Part shown: positions 1-7,172 of the stretch, in pieces
How the letters are laid out: each line of letters opens with the position of its first letter
How positions within the stretch are numbered: position 1 is the first letter of the stretch
Notes under the pieces: generated by a model
Databases searched by the model: none
What the model saw: only the letters and a program-made list of their open reading frames with translations
Told to the model about the DNA's origin: nothing
Assembly: GCA_021813505.1 (NCBI GenBank)
Contig: JAKAKI010000016.1
Coordinates: 1-61,241, forward strand
Direction: 5' to 3'
DNA from: a bacterium
GTDB lineage: Bacteria; Zixibacteria; MSB-5A5; WJJR01
DNA: 61,241 nt
Made by a program: the position numbers and the translations under genes

Positions 1-134
1 GGGCAAATGCCCTTGCTTTTCGGATCGTTCTGGTTACCTTTCAGCCAGGAAGCTCTTGTGGTTTGACGTTCGACAATTGAATCAACATCCCTGCAAGCCG
101 CCGGAATGCTTGCAGTCGGGGGGCAGTTGGCAGC

Positions 135-1826
135 ATGACTCTGTCTCCGAGATTCGGACAACGGGTCCTTTGGGCCCTCCTGATTCTGGTCGTGGCCTAC
201 GGGCTCTACCAGGCGGTGGCGCTGGCATGGGTCTGCGATGACGCGTTCATCTCGTTTCGGTACGCTGCGAATCTGGTCAACGGCCATGGACTCGTCTACA
301 ACGCCGGGGAGCGGGTCGAGGGGTATACCAATTTCCTCTGGACAGCCGCCATGGCCGCAGGAATCTGGGTCGGATTCGACCCGGTCGATCTCTCGCGGAT
401 CCTGGGTCTGGCCTTCTTCCTTCTGACTGCTGCAATCCTGACCTATCTGTCGTTCCGATTGGTCGCGCCCTCCGAGAGCGGCCGGCGCGTGGTCATACCA
501 ATGGCCGCGATGGCGTTTCTGCTGTCGCACGAATGCCAGGTGTGGGCTACGTCGGGGCTGGAGACGTCATCGGTGACGTTTCTGATCGTCCTGGGATTCG
601 CACTTCTGGTACTCGGAGATTCCGTGCGGACGACATTGGCGGCTGGATGTGTGATGTCGGCGGCAGCGTTGAGCCGGCCCGATGCGATGGTTTTCTGCGC
701 GATGGCGGTACCGTATCTGTTACTTCTTCGCAAGCCTCGGATTCGGCGCGTCGTGAGTTATCTGCTGCCGCTCGTCGTGATCTTTGTTCCGTATTGGATC
801 GCCCGGTACGAGTACTACGGTTACCCGTTCCCGAATACGTACTACGCGAAGTCGGTGGCGCTTTCCAACTATGCGCAGGGGTTGGTTCATCTTTGGCTGT
901 ACGTCAAGACGTACTACGTGCTGCTTCTGGTGCCGGTGGCGTTGGGAGCGTTCCTGGGCGGATTGCTCAAACTTGGCCGCAATTGGACCGACGCGGACCG
1001 ATACGCCTATCGGTCGTTGGGGCTGGGATTTCTGATGGTGATCCCGTACGTCTTCTATGTCGTGCGGACGGGCGGGGATTTCATGTTTGCCCGGTTCTTC
1101 ATCCCGGTGACGCCGATCTGTTTTGTGATTCTGGAAGCGGCATTGATGCGACTCCGGTTGCGCCCCCGTTTCCATGTTGCAGTTGCGTGCGCGGTTCTCG
1201 CTTGCGTGCTGCTGCGTTGGCCGCAGTTCCGGCCGGGGCAAACCTACATTTCCGGCGTTGCCGATGAACACTCGGTGTATCCTCCCGAAATGATCGCGAA
1301 GGCGCGGGTCGAGGGCGCTCTATTGAAGAAGTATCTCGGTGGCAAGCATGTGACGGTCGGATTTGTGGGGACCGGGGCGATGCGGATGTATTACGCCCAA
1401 CTCCCCACGGCCATCGAGTGCCACACCGGACTTACGGATGAGTATATCGCGCATCTGCCGGTCGAACACCGTGGCCGTCCGGGGCATGAGAAGCCGGCGC
1501 CGATGGACTATCTGGTGCGGCGCGGCGTGAATTTCCTGTTCACCGACGGACCGGGGAAAGAGACCGAGTCGCAAAATCTGAGATTCATCTCCTTTGGCGG
1601 TATCCCGGCGGCGATCATCGTCTACGATAACCCAGTCATGGAATCGCTGCGGTCATTCACCGACGTGCGCTTCATGCCTTTCCCCGATTTCCTCGACCGC
1701 GACCTCGAACAGGTCCGGTCACTCCCCCCGGAACAGCGGCGCGAGTTTTTCGAATTCAGCAAGGAGTTCTATTTCGATCACAACGCAGATTCGGCGCGGC
1801 TGGTGGTGGTAAGGGCGGGGTTGTGA
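135..1826 (+). CDS. GT-C-type polytopic membrane glycosyltransferase
   Basis: A 563-residue membrane protein with about ten hydrophobic segments up to roughly residue 375 and a soluble C-terminal part of about 190 residues. The first loop after the N-terminal helix carries an Asp-Asp pair in CDDAFISFRYA followed by GHGLVYN and GERVEGYTNFLW. This arrangement is known from GT-C glycosyltransferases that use polyprenyl-phosphate sugars, for example mycobacterial arabinofuranosyltransferase AftB and its relatives. By analogy it would move a sugar from a lipid carrier onto an extracytoplasmic acceptor, with the Asp pair as catalytic site; the substrate cannot be read from the sequence. The ATG is the first good start, but its ribosome-binding site is weak. 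It stands alone on this strand, and a palindromic repeat begins about 30 bases after its stop. Confidence 0.75.
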   Translation: MTLSPRFGQRVLWALLILVVAYGLYQAVALAWVCDDAFISFRYAANLVNGHGLVYNAGERVEGYTNFLWTAAMAAGIWVGFDPVDLSRILGLAFFLLTAAILTYLSFRLVAPSESGRRVVIPMAAMAFLLSHECQVWATSGLETSSVTFLIVLGFALLVLGDSVRTTLAAGCVMSAAALSRPDAMVFCAMAVPYLLLLRKPRIRRVVSYLLPLVVIFVPYWIARYEYYGYPFPNTYYAKSVALSNYAQGLVHLWLYVKTYYVLLLVPVALGAFLGGLLKLGRNWTDADRYAYRSLGLGFLMVIPYVFYVVRTGGDFMFARFFIPVTPICFVILEAALMRLRLRPRFHVAVACAVLACVLLRWPQFRPGQTYISGVADEHSVYPPEMIAKARVEGALLKKYLGGKHVTVGFVGTGAMRMYYAQLPTAIECHTGLTDEYIAHLPVEHRGRPGHEKPAPMDYLVRRGVNFLFTDGPGKETESQNLRFISFGGIPAAIIVYDNPVMESLRSFTDVRFMPFPDFLDRDLEQVRSLPPEQRREFFEFSKEFYFDHNADSARLVVVRAGL

Positions 1827-1857
1827 AATGGAGTTTCGGTTGGTGGCCCGCAGCTCT

Positions 1858-2074
1858 GGGGCGTGTTGAAGAACCCCGAGCAATCGAGGCGCTGTCGCGG
1901 CAGGGAGGCGGAGATTGCTTCGCTCCGCTCGCAATGACCTCACGAGTATCCCGGAGCGAATTGTGCCCCATGTCGTTGCGAGGAGCGTCTCCGCCGAAGG
2001 CGGAGGGAGCGACGAAGCAATCTCGTCCGTTCCCTGTTTCGGAATACGATAAGCAGGCTTTTTCAACACGCCCC
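1858..2074. repeat. Palindromic repeat family 1, copy A
   Basis: A 217-bp element with perfect 13-bp terminal inverted repeats (GGGGCGTGTTGAA at the left, TTCAACACGCCCC at the right). Inside are nested inverted arms GAGATTGCTTCG and CGAAGCAATCTC. The core is closely similar to copies at 5671-5895 and 30794-31013, all in the same orientation. It contains no credible gene and accounts for most of the non-coding stretch 1827-2202; in the remainder (2075-2202) I see nothing. It resembles MITE- or REP-like palindromes that are common in bacterial genomes. Confidence 0.85.
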
Positions 2075-2202
2075 TCTGCTGCGGGATGGGTCTAACTAGG
2101 GATATCATCCCGGGTTGTGCGTGCCAAGGATTCGCGCCGAACCTCGCTGATTTCCCTTTGGATCATCCCGCGGCAGAGCTGCAGGGCACCAAGGCACTCG
2201 TC

Positions 2203-2709
2203 TCATTGAACTGGTGAGTGTGCCAGCAGAGCAAAGAGCATAACCGTCACATGAAGTGCCACAAAAACCCAGGGTACGGTGATTTCCACATGGGTGAAAG
2301 GAAGGTATCGCTTGGGATCCCTCCCTCGCCCAACCGCTTCCCATTCCGAATCGTAGGGACGAATGGGCAGTCCAAGCTCGATCGCGTGAATCACTTTGAA
2401 TTTCGCTGAATTCAGGTCACGATAGGAACGGACAATGCGCCGCCAAAGGTAGCAGATCACCACCCCGGCAATCGCGATAGGTAGACGAATGTCGACTGAC
2501 AACGCCGTCTTGTAAGAAACGCTAATGTAGCCGACTAGACCAATCATCGCAGTGTTGATGCTCAGAAAGAATGAGTTCGTGGTTATTCTTCTGGCGCTGA
2601 CCCTATCGGCCATCTCAACATAAATCCGGTAGAGCTCGAGCACATGAGACCGGTGCAGGTCTCCGTACTCACCTGGGGGGACTCCCTTGAGTATCTCTTC
2701 AAGACCCAC
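2203..2709 (-). CDS. Small three-helix membrane protein of TIR cassette
   Basis: A 168-residue protein with a GTG start preceded by a GGGAG motif, 15 nucleotides after the stop of the TIR-like gene at 2725-3135, so the two are very probably co-transcribed. A charged N-terminal stretch (LYRIYVEMADRVSARRITTN) leads into hydrophobic segment 1 at about residues 47-68. Segment 2 lies near 74-96 and segment 3 at the C-terminus (about 145-166), with a cytoplasmic-looking loop between the last two. The YVEMAD-x-SARR-xTNSFFLSINTA pattern reminds me of proteins annotated as RipA-family octameric membrane proteins; this is from memory. Beside two TIR proteins, an obvious inference is a membrane effector, or an assembly that acts when a TIR-made nucleotide appears. 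No enzyme motif is visible. Confidence 0.75.
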   Translation of the reverse strand: MGLEEILKGVPPGEYGDLHRSHVLELYRIYVEMADRVSARRITTNSFFLSINTAMIGLVGYISVSYKTALSVDIRLPIAIAGVVICYLWRRIVRSYRDLNSAKFKVIHAIELGLPIRPYDSEWEAVGRGRDPKRYLPFTHVEITVPWVFVALHVTVMLFALLAHSPVQ

Positions 2710-2724
2710 GACTTCTCCCTCACA

Positions 2725-3135
2725 TCAAAGCGCGATTTCGCGGATCCCGGAAATGATGGACCCCGTGTTCCAGCCAACGACCTTGTCAGCATTCTCCTCA
2801 ACAAGCAACGACGTTCGCTCGTTCCCCCATGGACGAATCGCTAGAATTGGCTTCTGAAGGTCACTATTGGCTAATTGGATTTCCCGGTCAATCCACTTAC
2901 TGTAACTCGCGTAAACTCCAGAGATCACGAGTACTACATGACAAAACGTCATCTTCGCCTTAATGGCAGCGTAAAGCAAAGCGACATTTGGGGCGTTGTG
3001 GACTGGATCATCCCTAGGAACCGAATAATCCCGGTATTGGAAGTTCGGAGCTGTATCGAGCATTTCGAGGAGCTTATCATAAGCGTCGGAGTAACTCCAC
3101 GAATGACTTATGAAAACATTGTAAATCTTTGCCAT
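2725..3135 (-). CDS. ThsB-like TIR protein (MTH538/DUF1863 type)
   Basis: A 136-residue single-domain protein. Its first strand and loop carry VFISHSW (residues 7-13). The pattern FQYRDYSVPRDDPV, then LYAAIKAKM, then SGVYASYSKWIDREI is that of the TIR-like DUF1863 family, which includes ThsB of the Thoeris anti-phage system. Glu85 in WIDREI sits where TIR enzymes keep the catalytic glutamate for NAD cleavage. The open frame runs upstream to 3267, but the ATG at 3135 is preceded by AGGAGG with a 4-base gap, so I use that start. It lies 160 bases after the stop of the other TIR gene and 15 bases before the membrane-protein gene. Inferred role: NAD-derived signal producer. The usual ThsA partner (SIR2-SLOG or macro type) is absent. 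Confidence 0.85.
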   Translation of the reverse strand: MAKIYNVFISHSWSYSDAYDKLLEMLDTAPNFQYRDYSVPRDDPVHNAPNVALLYAAIKAKMTFCHVVLVISGVYASYSKWIDREIQLANSDLQKPILAIRPWGNERTSLLVEENADKVVGWNTGSIISGIREIAL

Positions 3136-3295
3136 GATTCCTCCTGACTCGAGTGTCTTTGCTCCGCTTCTGCCCCATTGTTGGTTTGACAGCTGATGCG
3201 ACCAGTTGAATCTTGTAGTGGCAGTCCCGTGCAACATCTGATAAGGCAACCCCCTATTCCAGCGCAAGTCTCAAGTGGCAACTTACCAGAAGCCC

Positions 3296-4423
3296 TCATG
3301 ACTTCACGCTCGGAGACGGACCTTCAGCCCCACTTCTATGCCTCTTCGAAACCACTTGTGTTTCAGTTCGGGCCAAGAAGTGCTCCAGCAGATCCGGGAG
3401 ATGCCGAATCATCATGTCCACTTCGGGATCATCCTCCTGGATCATGTGGCGCCAGGGTCGAGATTCTGAGAGAACCTTCAATGTTCGCCGTGCAGCGTCA
3501 CGCGCTGAGGCTATTCGCTCCGGATCGCGCGAACAGGTTGCGCGATACATCTCCATCGCCAATTCATGGAGCCATGGGATTTCCGAGCCCATCGTGCTTC
3601 CAAGCATAAGCCAGGCTGCGCCTTCACCCTCGGGCGTTTCGCGTACACCGGGATGGAATAGCAACTCCTCAAACATCATGGGGTGGAATAGCCGGCCACG
3701 CAGGGACCGACGCCGACCGACCCGTTCTTGGACCTTAGCTTCTACTTTCTCCGGCAGGTCGCGAAACATCACTTTGACCTCCTCGAACAACTTCGCGAGG
3801 GCCGATTCGTCGAGACGACCAGGTTGTGATGTTGCACCCTGCGTACCCCTCTTCTTCTGGAGCGCCGCTACCCTATCTCGAAAAGCACGCACCTGCAGTC
3901 TCACAGCTTCTGGGCGAGGTTCGGCGCCTGGATTTCGTTTGACAAGCTGCGTTACCAATCCCGTGAGCGCGTCTTCGTCATCCGGGCAATTCTGGAACTG
4001 GTAAAAAGGACCTGTATTCGCTCGTTCGAATGGAACTCCAATAACCAGCCCGAGCACCTTACCACCGATCTTCCCTTTCGCCACGCCTGCCTCGTAGAGA
4101 ATCCAAGGCCGATCGAGGCTATGAGGCGTCAGAAGCGCAACGACGTCAGTAGCGGTCCCGAGCTTCAGCATAATGGCGTTGTACCACTCATCGCCGTATT
4201 CCATGCCCGCAGTTCCCTTTTTATCTGAAGAGCGAAATGACTTGAGCATCCCTCCGCTTGCGTCTCGCAGGAGATTGTCAAACTCCTCGGCGAGATCGGC
4301 GTCCCGCGAATCGTGGCTAATGAAGACGAGAGCCTGAGGTGCGGTGGAAAGACCTGGCGAGCTCGCCTTCTCGACAGTTGTTATAGGGTCGTCAGTCGTG
4401 AGAGCAATCCTCTTTTTGTCCAT
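3296..4423 (-). CDS. TIR-domain protein with unknown C-terminal domain
   Basis: A 375-residue protein starting at an ATG with a strong AGGAGGTG ribosome-binding site. A variable leader of about 30 residues is followed by a TIR domain (about 30-130): ALVFISHDSRDADLAEEF, then YGDEWYNAIMLKL, then LLTPHSLDRPWILYEAGVAKG. Glu111 in WILYEAG is the expected catalytic glutamate of NAD-cleaving bacterial TIR domains. Residues 160-230 are charged and helical. The C-terminal part (about 235-350) is a compact domain I do not recognise, with FHPMMFEELLFHPG and WLMLGSTMGSEIPWLHELAM. It is the first gene of a minus-strand series with the ThsB-like and membrane genes. A poor promoter candidate (TACAAT at 4470-4475 on the minus strand) lies about 47 bases upstream. 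The local base composition is AT-richer than in the flanks. Confidence 0.8.
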   Translation of the reverse strand: MDKKRIALTTDDPITTVEKASSPGLSTAPQALVFISHDSRDADLAEEFDNLLRDASGGMLKSFRSSDKKGTAGMEYGDEWYNAIMLKLGTATDVVALLTPHSLDRPWILYEAGVAKGKIGGKVLGLVIGVPFERANTGPFYQFQNCPDDEDALTGLVTQLVKRNPGAEPRPEAVRLQVRAFRDRVAALQKKRGTQGATSQPGRLDESALAKLFEEVKVMFRDLPEKVEAKVQERVGRRRSLRGRLFHPMMFEELLFHPGVRETPEGEGAAWLMLGSTMGSEIPWLHELAMEMYRATCSRDPERIASARDAARRTLKVLSESRPWRHMIQEDDPEVDMMIRHLPDLLEHFLARTETQVVSKRHRSGAEGPSPSVKS

Positions 4424-4679
4424 TGTTCACCTCCTATGTAGTTGCCATGGAAGAGAAAGCACGGTCGAGATTGTATTGTCAAAGGCGTCGCACAGATCCC
4501 CGCACGTCTACACGGATGATACTTTGAATTCGGCAACTCCCCCCGGCGCAGTTCATACCCCGCACGGCAGGCCGTGGGGCACCCAAACGGATGGAAATTG
4601 CCTTCGACATACTGTCCAAGATATCAGCCCCTCGCTGCGGGTCAATCGCTTTACGCGATGTTTGCGGTGGACTGAAATT

Positions 4680-4732
4680 GGCGGCTGCCGTTCCGATCTT
4701 CTGTTCGAACGGTATTCGGTCAGGCAGCCGCC
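4680..4732 (-). terminator. Hairpin downstream of the beta-barrel gene
   Basis: Perfect 10-bp arms GGCGGCTGCC and GGCAGCCGCC enclose a second inverted pair (CGTTC/GAACG). It starts 20 bases after the stop of the minus-strand gene at 4753-5469. There is no U-run after it, so termination or mRNA protection are both possible. The remaining stretch 4424-4679 holds nothing else that I recognise. Confidence 0.45.
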
Positions 4733-4752
4733 CGACGGTTCACGTTTCTGCC

Positions 4753-5469
4753 TCACCAGTACAGCGACAGGCCCATTCGCACGCCACCGCTGGAAATGCC
4801 AAGCCCCTTCGATGTTGTAAACGTGGTTATCCCGGCTCCTCCCGAACCATGGCCGGACTTTCCCTTCGTCCTCGCCCACTGATAGTTCAGTGATGTTCCA
4901 TACTCCGCGGAAAGGCCGAGGGACTTATACGGAAAGACCTCTACGCCGATCAGGCATCCCAATCCGGCGCTCCAGTTCACGGCCGTCCCAATGTTCCAAT
5001 TTGAGTTCGGCGCCCCACCATTGGTATGCGAGCGGCCATACGAGAACCGGGGACCGTACCCGTAGAAGACATTGAACACGGACGGTGGGCGGGGGAACAC
5101 AATCCTGGTCAGACCGATTGAGAGCGATTGTGCATTGGACTTGTTCGTGCTGGTATCCGTGTGCAGATCATAAGTCTGGATGTAGGATGTCTCGTGATAG
5201 TTGTCCACGACGTCGGCGGACACGGACACACCCAGACGCCATGCGCCACGCTCGGAAGTATGTTTGGTGAGCGAAAACGCGGCGCCGTCAAAGGTGTTCA
5301 AAGTGAAATTTCCCCCCACCGAAAACTGCAGCGCCCAGGCGCCGGCGTGCAGCGAGTGTTTTTGTGATGCCGAGTCGGCGGTTTGGGAAAACGCGGTGGC
5401 GGTGAGAAGCGCTAGGACGGTGACAAGTTGGAGCGCCAGGATTGCCGACTTGGTCATGCGTGTGGACAT
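4753..5469 (-). CDS. Exported outer-membrane beta-barrel-like protein
   Basis: A 238-residue protein. The ATG at 5469 is preceded by GGAGGAGAC and begins a classical signal peptide (SAILALQLVTVLALLTATAFSQ) with cleavage expected near residue 30. The mature part has alternating polar and aromatic stretches with glycines, and ends in GVRMGLSLYW, a C-terminal aromatic typical of outer-membrane barrels recognised by the BAM machinery. Family membership beyond that is not visible. It is transcribed toward the TIR cassette, but 329 bases and a hairpin separate them, so it is probably an independent unit. Copies A and B of the palindromic repeat bracket this gene together with the TIR genes. Confidence 0.65.
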   Translation of the reverse strand: MSTRMTKSAILALQLVTVLALLTATAFSQTADSASQKHSLHAGAWALQFSVGGNFTLNTFDGAAFSLTKHTSERGAWRLGVSVSADVVDNYHETSYIQTYDLHTDTSTNKSNAQSLSIGLTRIVFPRPPSVFNVFYGYGPRFSYGRSHTNGGAPNSNWNIGTAVNWSAGLGCLIGVEVFPYKSLGLSAEYGTSLNYQWARTKGKSGHGSGGAGITTFTTSKGLGISSGGVRMGLSLYW

Positions 5470-5670
5470 GAGTGTCTCCTCCGGTTGAATACCGCTTGCT
5501 TGTTTGTAACATGGCCGGGCGCGCGACCGGCGAATCGCCGCTGCCTCCAGTTGCAAGATAGCAGTCGGATATTCAGGATCAACAGGAATTTAGTGGGGGC
5601 CGTGCCGCACGTTCTGTCGCCCCTACGGGGCTGAAGAGTTGAGATGTCCGTTCGTATTCCCAGGCCTGGC

Positions 5671-5895
5671 GGGCGTGTTGAGGAATGCCTCTGACAAGCG
5701 GCGGCAATTGTGTAAGGGGGAGATTGCTTCGGCGCAAAGAGCCGCGCCTCGCAACGACATCTCACATGTCGTTGGCAATGCAAAGGCACAATTGTCGTTG
5801 CGAGGAGCGTCTCCGCCGAAGGCGGAGGGAGCGACGAAGCAATCTCCCCCTTACGCAACTACCGCGGCGTTGGGGACAAGTTCCTCAACACGCCC
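5671..5895. repeat. Palindromic repeat family 1, copy B
   Basis: A 225-bp element with perfect 15-bp terminal inverted repeats (GGGCGTGTTGAGGAA / TTCCTCAACACGCCC). It shares the GAGATTGCTTCG and CGAAGCAATCTC arms and the centre right of the middle with copies A and C. Short GC hairpins with the core CGCCCC-TCGGGGC flank it (about 5618-5632 and 5919-5932). The whole stretch 5470-6104 shows no other gene. Confidence 0.85.
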
Positions 5896-6104
5896 CGGCG
5901 GCCGCGGCTACATTTTTTCGCCCCTTCGGGGCCTCGTTGTTTTTCGATGGTTCGCCGCTAATGTCATACCGGTTTTGTCCGATATCCTGAAACATACCGG
6001 GGATGGGCCCAGGCGACACTGGACCGGGTCCCGAGAACCGGGAGAAACCGAAGGACCCGCCATTTGAATCGGATGATTCTGATGCCGGGAGAGGAGGATC
6101 CACC

Positions 6105-6332
6105 ATGCCGACCAACACCACCAACTGGACCGTCAACGACGTGCACTGCATCGAGAAGACCCCGGCGTCGCCCGGCTACATCCAGTCCCAGATTTCGGGT
6201 CTCGTGTTCAACTCCACCGCCTGCCGTTGCAAGGTTGAGACGATCAACCCGACGACTGGCGAGTATCGCATTGTCCTGCAGGGCACGCTCGACGTGACCG
6301 GCGTGGGCAACGGCCCGAATTTCAACGGCTAA
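6105..6332 (+). CDS. Small hypothetical protein, three cysteines
   Basis: A 75-residue protein whose ATG follows GAGAGGAGG at a good distance. The frame is open further upstream, but that part is Pro/Gly/Asp-rich and starts without a ribosome-binding site. There is no signal peptide or membrane segment. It holds Cys15, Cys40 and Cys42, with TACRCKVETINPTTGEYRIV suggesting a small beta-rich fold. A terminator-like hairpin with a T-run follows 24 bases after the stop, so the gene looks like a complete single-gene unit. I do not recognise the family. Confidence 0.6.
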   Translation: MPTNTTNWTVNDVHCIEKTPASPGYIQSQISGLVFNSTACRCKVETINPTTGEYRIVLQGTLDVTGVGNGPNFNG

Positions 6333-6355
6333 GCTTCGATTGCCGCAAGACACTG

Positions 6356-6387
6356 GGGAGGGTTCACGATGGTGGACTCTCCCTTTT
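6356..6387 (+). terminator. Rho-independent terminator of the 75-residue gene
   Basis: The stem GGGAGGGTTCAC / GTGGACTCTCCC (two G-T pairs) with loop GATG is followed directly by TTTT. It lies 24 bases downstream of the small gene. Confidence 0.65.
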
Positions 6388-6412
6388 CGTTGTGGGGGAT
6401 GGCGGCACAGAG

Positions 6413-6448
6413 AGTGGACTTAGTGGACGCAGTGGACGAAGTGGACCT
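6413..6448. repeat. Four tandem 9-nt AGTGGACNN units
   Basis: Four consecutive units AGTGGACTT, AGTGGACGC, AGTGGACGA and AGTGGACCT. A short microsatellite-like array with no coding role visible, between the small gene and a lipoprotein gene on the other strand. Confidence 0.8.
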
Positions 6449-6516
6449 ATGAAATAACCCGGGGACCCATCCAGGGCCCCCGGGCACACACGAAGCCAAC
6501 CACACCAGGAGAAAAA

Positions 6517-6738
6517 CTACCGGTTCGAAGCCGGAGCAGCGGCGGGATCGGCCGAGGCGCCAATGTTACCTTGCTTGGTGCCTTTGCCGTCGGTGTTGCC
6601 GCCACCCGAGCCGGAGATTGAGCCGTTATTGGGATTGGAGGAAACCGGGTTGTGCCCGCACCCTCCCAAGAGGAACAAACTGACCACCAGTGCCACGACG
6701 ACTGCTGCGAACATCGCCATCCCCTTTGACCGTTTCAT
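6517..6738 (-). CDS. Small Gly/Ser/Asn-rich lipoprotein
   Basis: A 73-residue protein with an AAGGAGG ribosome-binding site. The N-terminus is MKRSKGMAMFAA followed by a hydrophobic helix ending in LLGGC, a lipobox with the lipidated cysteine at residue 27. The mature part is low-complexity (NPNNGSISGSGGGNTDG) and has no recognisable domain. It is probably anchored in the outer membrane. The 360 bases between its start and the htrA promoter contain nothing else that I can support. Confidence 0.65.
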   Translation of the reverse strand: MKRSKGMAMFAAVVVALVVSLFLLGGCGHNPVSSNPNNGSISGSGGGNTDGKGTKQGNIGASADPAAAPASNR

Positions 6739-7075
6739 CGTTCCCTCCTTCTCTCCGTACCCCAGACTCTTCGACTACTCTAGTGCACTGCCTTTGCATT
6801 TCCTCCGTGAGCTACCAATTGCAACCGACCTGCCCAATGTGAGCCACCCCTGGACACAGAGGTAAGCATCTGCCGGTAAACGAGTTAGGAACTCATTGCA
6901 CAGGCATGTTCAAGATCCGCGCAGCGGGAACGTGGATTTCGTACCCCAGAGCCACGGGGAGTTCCCATACAATGCCAAGGTGTGCCAGCGCGTAAATAGG
7001 TCACAATCGGCAGGGAAGCGGAGGTGGATTCCGCGAAGCCCTCAGGCCTGGGGATACCCCCGCGAGTCTTGTCCC

Positions 7076-7103
7076 TTGCCCTGCCCGTTCGCCGCTGTAT
7101 AAT
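7076..7103 (+). promoter_or_regulatory. Sigma70-type promoter for the HtrA gene
   Basis: TTGCCC at 7076-7081 and a consensus TATAAT at 7098-7103, with 16 bases between them. It lies about 70 bases before the chosen GTG start of the protease gene. Confidence 0.6.
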
Positions 7104-7172
7104 TTGCACTGGACGCCTTCAGCCGAATGTGCGCGAAGGCACATTGATGCGTCCTGGAGTTGGAGTGAAGCT

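Noticed and set aside
1858-2074. Repeat copy A as a full insertion sequence
   Set aside because: Only about 217 bp, no transposase frame and no clear target-site duplication; at most a non-autonomous element.
2203-4423. Classical type I or II Thoeris
   Set aside because: There is a ThsB-like protein but no SIR2-SLOG or macro-domain ThsA; the partner set here is different.
5639-6067. 142-codon frame over repeat copy B
   Set aside because: It is the translation of a palindromic repeat and its flank, with no start signal.
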